64,000 nucleotides of DNA from Pseudomonas sp. H1h (GTDB lineage: Bacteria > Pseudomonadota > Gammaproteobacteria > Pseudomonadales > Pseudomonadaceae). The position numbers and the translations under genes were made by a program. This document shows positions 62,676 through 64,000 of this stretch, piece after piece; the stretch's first letter is position 1; every line of letters begins with the position of its first letter. Below the pieces are notes generated by a model. The model had not been told where the DNA came from. It saw only the letters and a list, made by a program, of their open reading frames with translations, and searched no databases. The DNA lies in the NCBI RefSeq assembly GCF_000633255.1, contig NZ_AYMJ01000015.1, positions 248,001 through 312,000 of the forward strand, read 5' to 3'.

Positions 62676-63374
62676 ATGACTTACAGCGTCTCCCCCATCG
62701 GCTTCGTGCGCTCCTGCTTCAAGGAGAAGTTCGCCATCCCGCGCCAGCCACAACTGGCCCCCGCCGCCCGTGGCGTGCTGGAACTGGTGGCGCCGTTCGA
62801 TCAGGGTGACGCCGTGCAAGGTCTGGAGCAGGTCAGCCATGTCTGGCTGCTGTTCCTGTTTCATCAGGCGCTGGAAGATAAACCACGGCTGAAAGTGCGG
62901 CCACCGCGCCTGGGCGGCAACAAGTCGATGGGCGTGTTCGCCACCCGCGCCACTCACCGCCCCAATGGCATCGGGCAGTCGGTGGTAAAACTGGACAAGG
63001 TCGAAGCCAACCGGCTGTTCATCTCGGGTATCGACTTGCTCGACGGCACGCCGATTCTCGACATCAAACCCTATGTCCCTTACGCCGACATCATCCCTGA
63101 CGCCGCCAACAGCATCGCCAGTGCCGCGCCACAGCTGATTGACGTGCAGTGGACGGACGTCGCGCTGCAACAGGCGCACAGACATGCACAGCGCCTTGGC
63201 GAGCCTTTGGTCGAGTTGATCGAGCAGTGCCTGGCACAGGATCCGCGCCCGGCGTATCAGACGCCGGCACCGGAGCGTGAATACGGCGCGCAGTTCTGGG
63301 ACCTGGATGTACGCTGGCATTACCCGACGCCCGAGCAGATTCGCGTGCTGGAAGTGATTGCCGCCACGGCGTAA
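62676..63374 (+). CDS. trmO: tRNA (N6-threonylcarbamoyladenosine-37) methyltransferase TrmO
   Basis: The 232-residue SAM-dependent methyltransferase (UPF0066/YaeB) has PIGFVRSCFKEKFAIPRQP, HVWLLFLFHQAL, the conserved RATHRPNGIG and a C-terminal segment with D..DVRW. It methylates t6A37 to m6t6A in tRNA-Thr. The ATG matches the family start. Length is normal. Confidence 0.93.
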   Translation: MTYSVSPIGFVRSCFKEKFAIPRQPQLAPAARGVLELVAPFDQGDAVQGLEQVSHVWLLFLFHQALEDKPRLKVRPPRLGGNKSMGVFATRATHRPNGIGQSVVKLDKVEANRLFISGIDLLDGTPILDIKPYVPYADIIPDAANSIASAAPQLIDVQWTDVALQQAHRHAQRLGEPLVELIEQCLAQDPRPAYQTPAPEREYGAQFWDLDVRWHYPTPEQIRVLEVIAATA

Positions 63375-63385
63375 ACCCGCAAACG

Positions 63386-63426
63386 AAAAAGCCCGCGTTG
63401 CCTTCTCAGGCAACGCGGGCTTTTTA
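63386..63426. terminator. Bidirectional rho-independent terminator between trmO and fpr
   Basis: AAAAAGCCCGCGTTGCC and GGCAACGCGGGCTTTTT form a 12-bp stem flanked by A- and T-runs on each side. Confidence 0.93.
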
Positions 63427-63442
63427 ATGCAATACAAATCAA

Positions 63443-63531
63443 TGTGGGAGCGGGCCTGCTCACGAAAGCGGTCTGTCATTCACATGTGCATTGAATGACA
63501 CAATGCCGTCGCGAGCAGGCTCGCTCCCACA
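63443..63531. repeat. REP pair (BIME)
   Basis: TGTGGGAGCGGGCCTGCTCA and the inverted GTCGCGAGCAGGCTCGCTCC lie just before the fpr stop codon. Confidence 0.88.
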
Positions 63532-63542
63532 GGTATTTCGTT

Positions 63543-64000
63543 TTACTTCTCGACGAACGCACGCTCGATCAGGTAATCACCCGGTTCGCGCATACGCGCC
63601 GAGATCTTCAGGCCGAAGCTGTCGAGCACTTCGCTGGTCTCGTCGAGCATGCTCGGGCTGCCGCAGATCATCGCGCGGTCGTCCTGCGGGTTGATCGGTG
63701 GCAGACCGATGTCGCTGAACAGCTTGCCGCTGCGCATCAGGTCGGTCAGACGGCCCTGGTTCTCGAACGGCTCACGGGTCACGGTCGGGTAGTAGATCAG
63801 CTTGTCACGCAGCGCTTCGCCGAAGAACTCGTTCTGCGGCAGGTGCTCGGTGATGAATTCGCGGTAGGCGACTTCGTTGACGTAACGCACACCGTGGACC
63901 AGGATCACTTTTTCAAAGCGCTCGTAGGTTTCCGGGTCCTGGATCACGCTCATGAACGGCGCCAGACCGGTGCCGGTGCTCAGCAGGTACAGATGCTTGC
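63543..64000 (-). CDS. fpr: Ferredoxin-NADP+ reductase Fpr (3' part)
   Basis: This is the C-terminal 150 or so residues of a ferredoxin/flavodoxin-NADP+ reductase; the gene continues beyond the window. NADP-binding segments are visible (GTGLAPFMSVIQDPETYERF, VILVHGVRYVNEV, RAMICGSPSMLDETSEVL) and the family C-terminus YLIERAFVEK is complete. The frame is open to the last base. Confidence 0.93.
   Translation of the reverse strand, partial: KHLYLLSTGTGLAPFMSVIQDPETYERFEKVILVHGVRYVNEVAYREFITEHLPQNEFFGEALRDKLIYYPTVTREPFENQGRLTDLMRSGKLFSDIGLPPINPQDDRAMICGSPSMLDETSEVLDSFGLKISARMREPGDYLIERAFVEK

Overview
The window looks like a chromosome segment of a fluorescent pseudomonad (Pseudomonas fluorescens group). 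The evidence is uniformly high GC, typical Pseudomonas housekeeping genes (livF, pdxH, dinG, quiP, dcd, ampG, proS, dinB, mprF/acvB, kup, rimO, trmO, fpr), and at least thirteen intergenic REP/BIME palindromes carrying the GTGGGAGC...GCTCGCGAA core. No insertion sequence, prophage, CRISPR array or rRNA operon is visible. The two tRNA genes are a tandem pair of initiator tRNA-Met.

Layout. 1-3.6 kb: the end of a branched-chain amino-acid ABC transporter (livF), then a minus-strand pair of exported halovibrin-like/DUF2599 proteins. 3.8-6.3 kb: a four-gene bufferin-type operon with a Sec-exported Cys-containing precursor, a DUF692 MNIO enzyme, a DUF2063 partner and DoxX; this is a copper-RiPP system. 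6.4-13 kb: a LysR regulator divergent from an SDR-like protein, a COG3650 lipoprotein, an FAD dehydrogenase, a PLP-dependent cysteine synthase-like enzyme and nhaA. 13.2-14.7 kb: a bacteriocin locus with a colicin-E3-type rRNase toxin and a small putative immunity gene. 14.7-27 kb: envelope and metabolic genes (glycine-zipper lipoprotein, pdxH, three OmpA-domain lipoproteins, a beta-lactamase-like esterase, a GH50/agarase-like protein, dinG, a CopD-like protein, a collagen-like exported protein). 27-32 kb: small proteins, a SEC-C/LEA2 group, an isochorismatase-like hydrolase and the AHL acylase quiP.

32.3-42.9 kb holds a four-component DNA-repair module: MBL-fold exonuclease, ATP-dependent ligase, Lhr-like helicase and Mn-dependent endonuclease MPE/PdeM. 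It is split by a complete basic-amino-acid ABC transporter of aotJQMOP gene order preceded by a candidate sigma-54 promoter. 42.9-64 kb: a small Pro-rich protein, dcd, a cold-shock gene, a DUF481 protein, an alkyltransferase-like (Atl) protein, ampG, proS, a lipoprotein, dinB, the tRNA pair, mprF-acvB (aminoacyl-phosphatidylglycerol synthesis and hydrolysis), kup, rimO, a GNAT acetyltransferase, a pseudouridine-synthase-like protein lacking the catalytic Asp, a DUF1456 protein, trmO and the 3' part of fpr.

The most notable points are the bufferin operon, the short E3-type rRNase bacteriocin with an unrecognised immunity gene, the split repair module, the paired OmpA-gene leaders that can sequester their own Shine-Dalgarno sequences, LexA boxes at both dinG and dinB, and three enzyme-family members that have lost canonical active-site residues. 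Function calls rest on motif recognition by eye; no database search was run.
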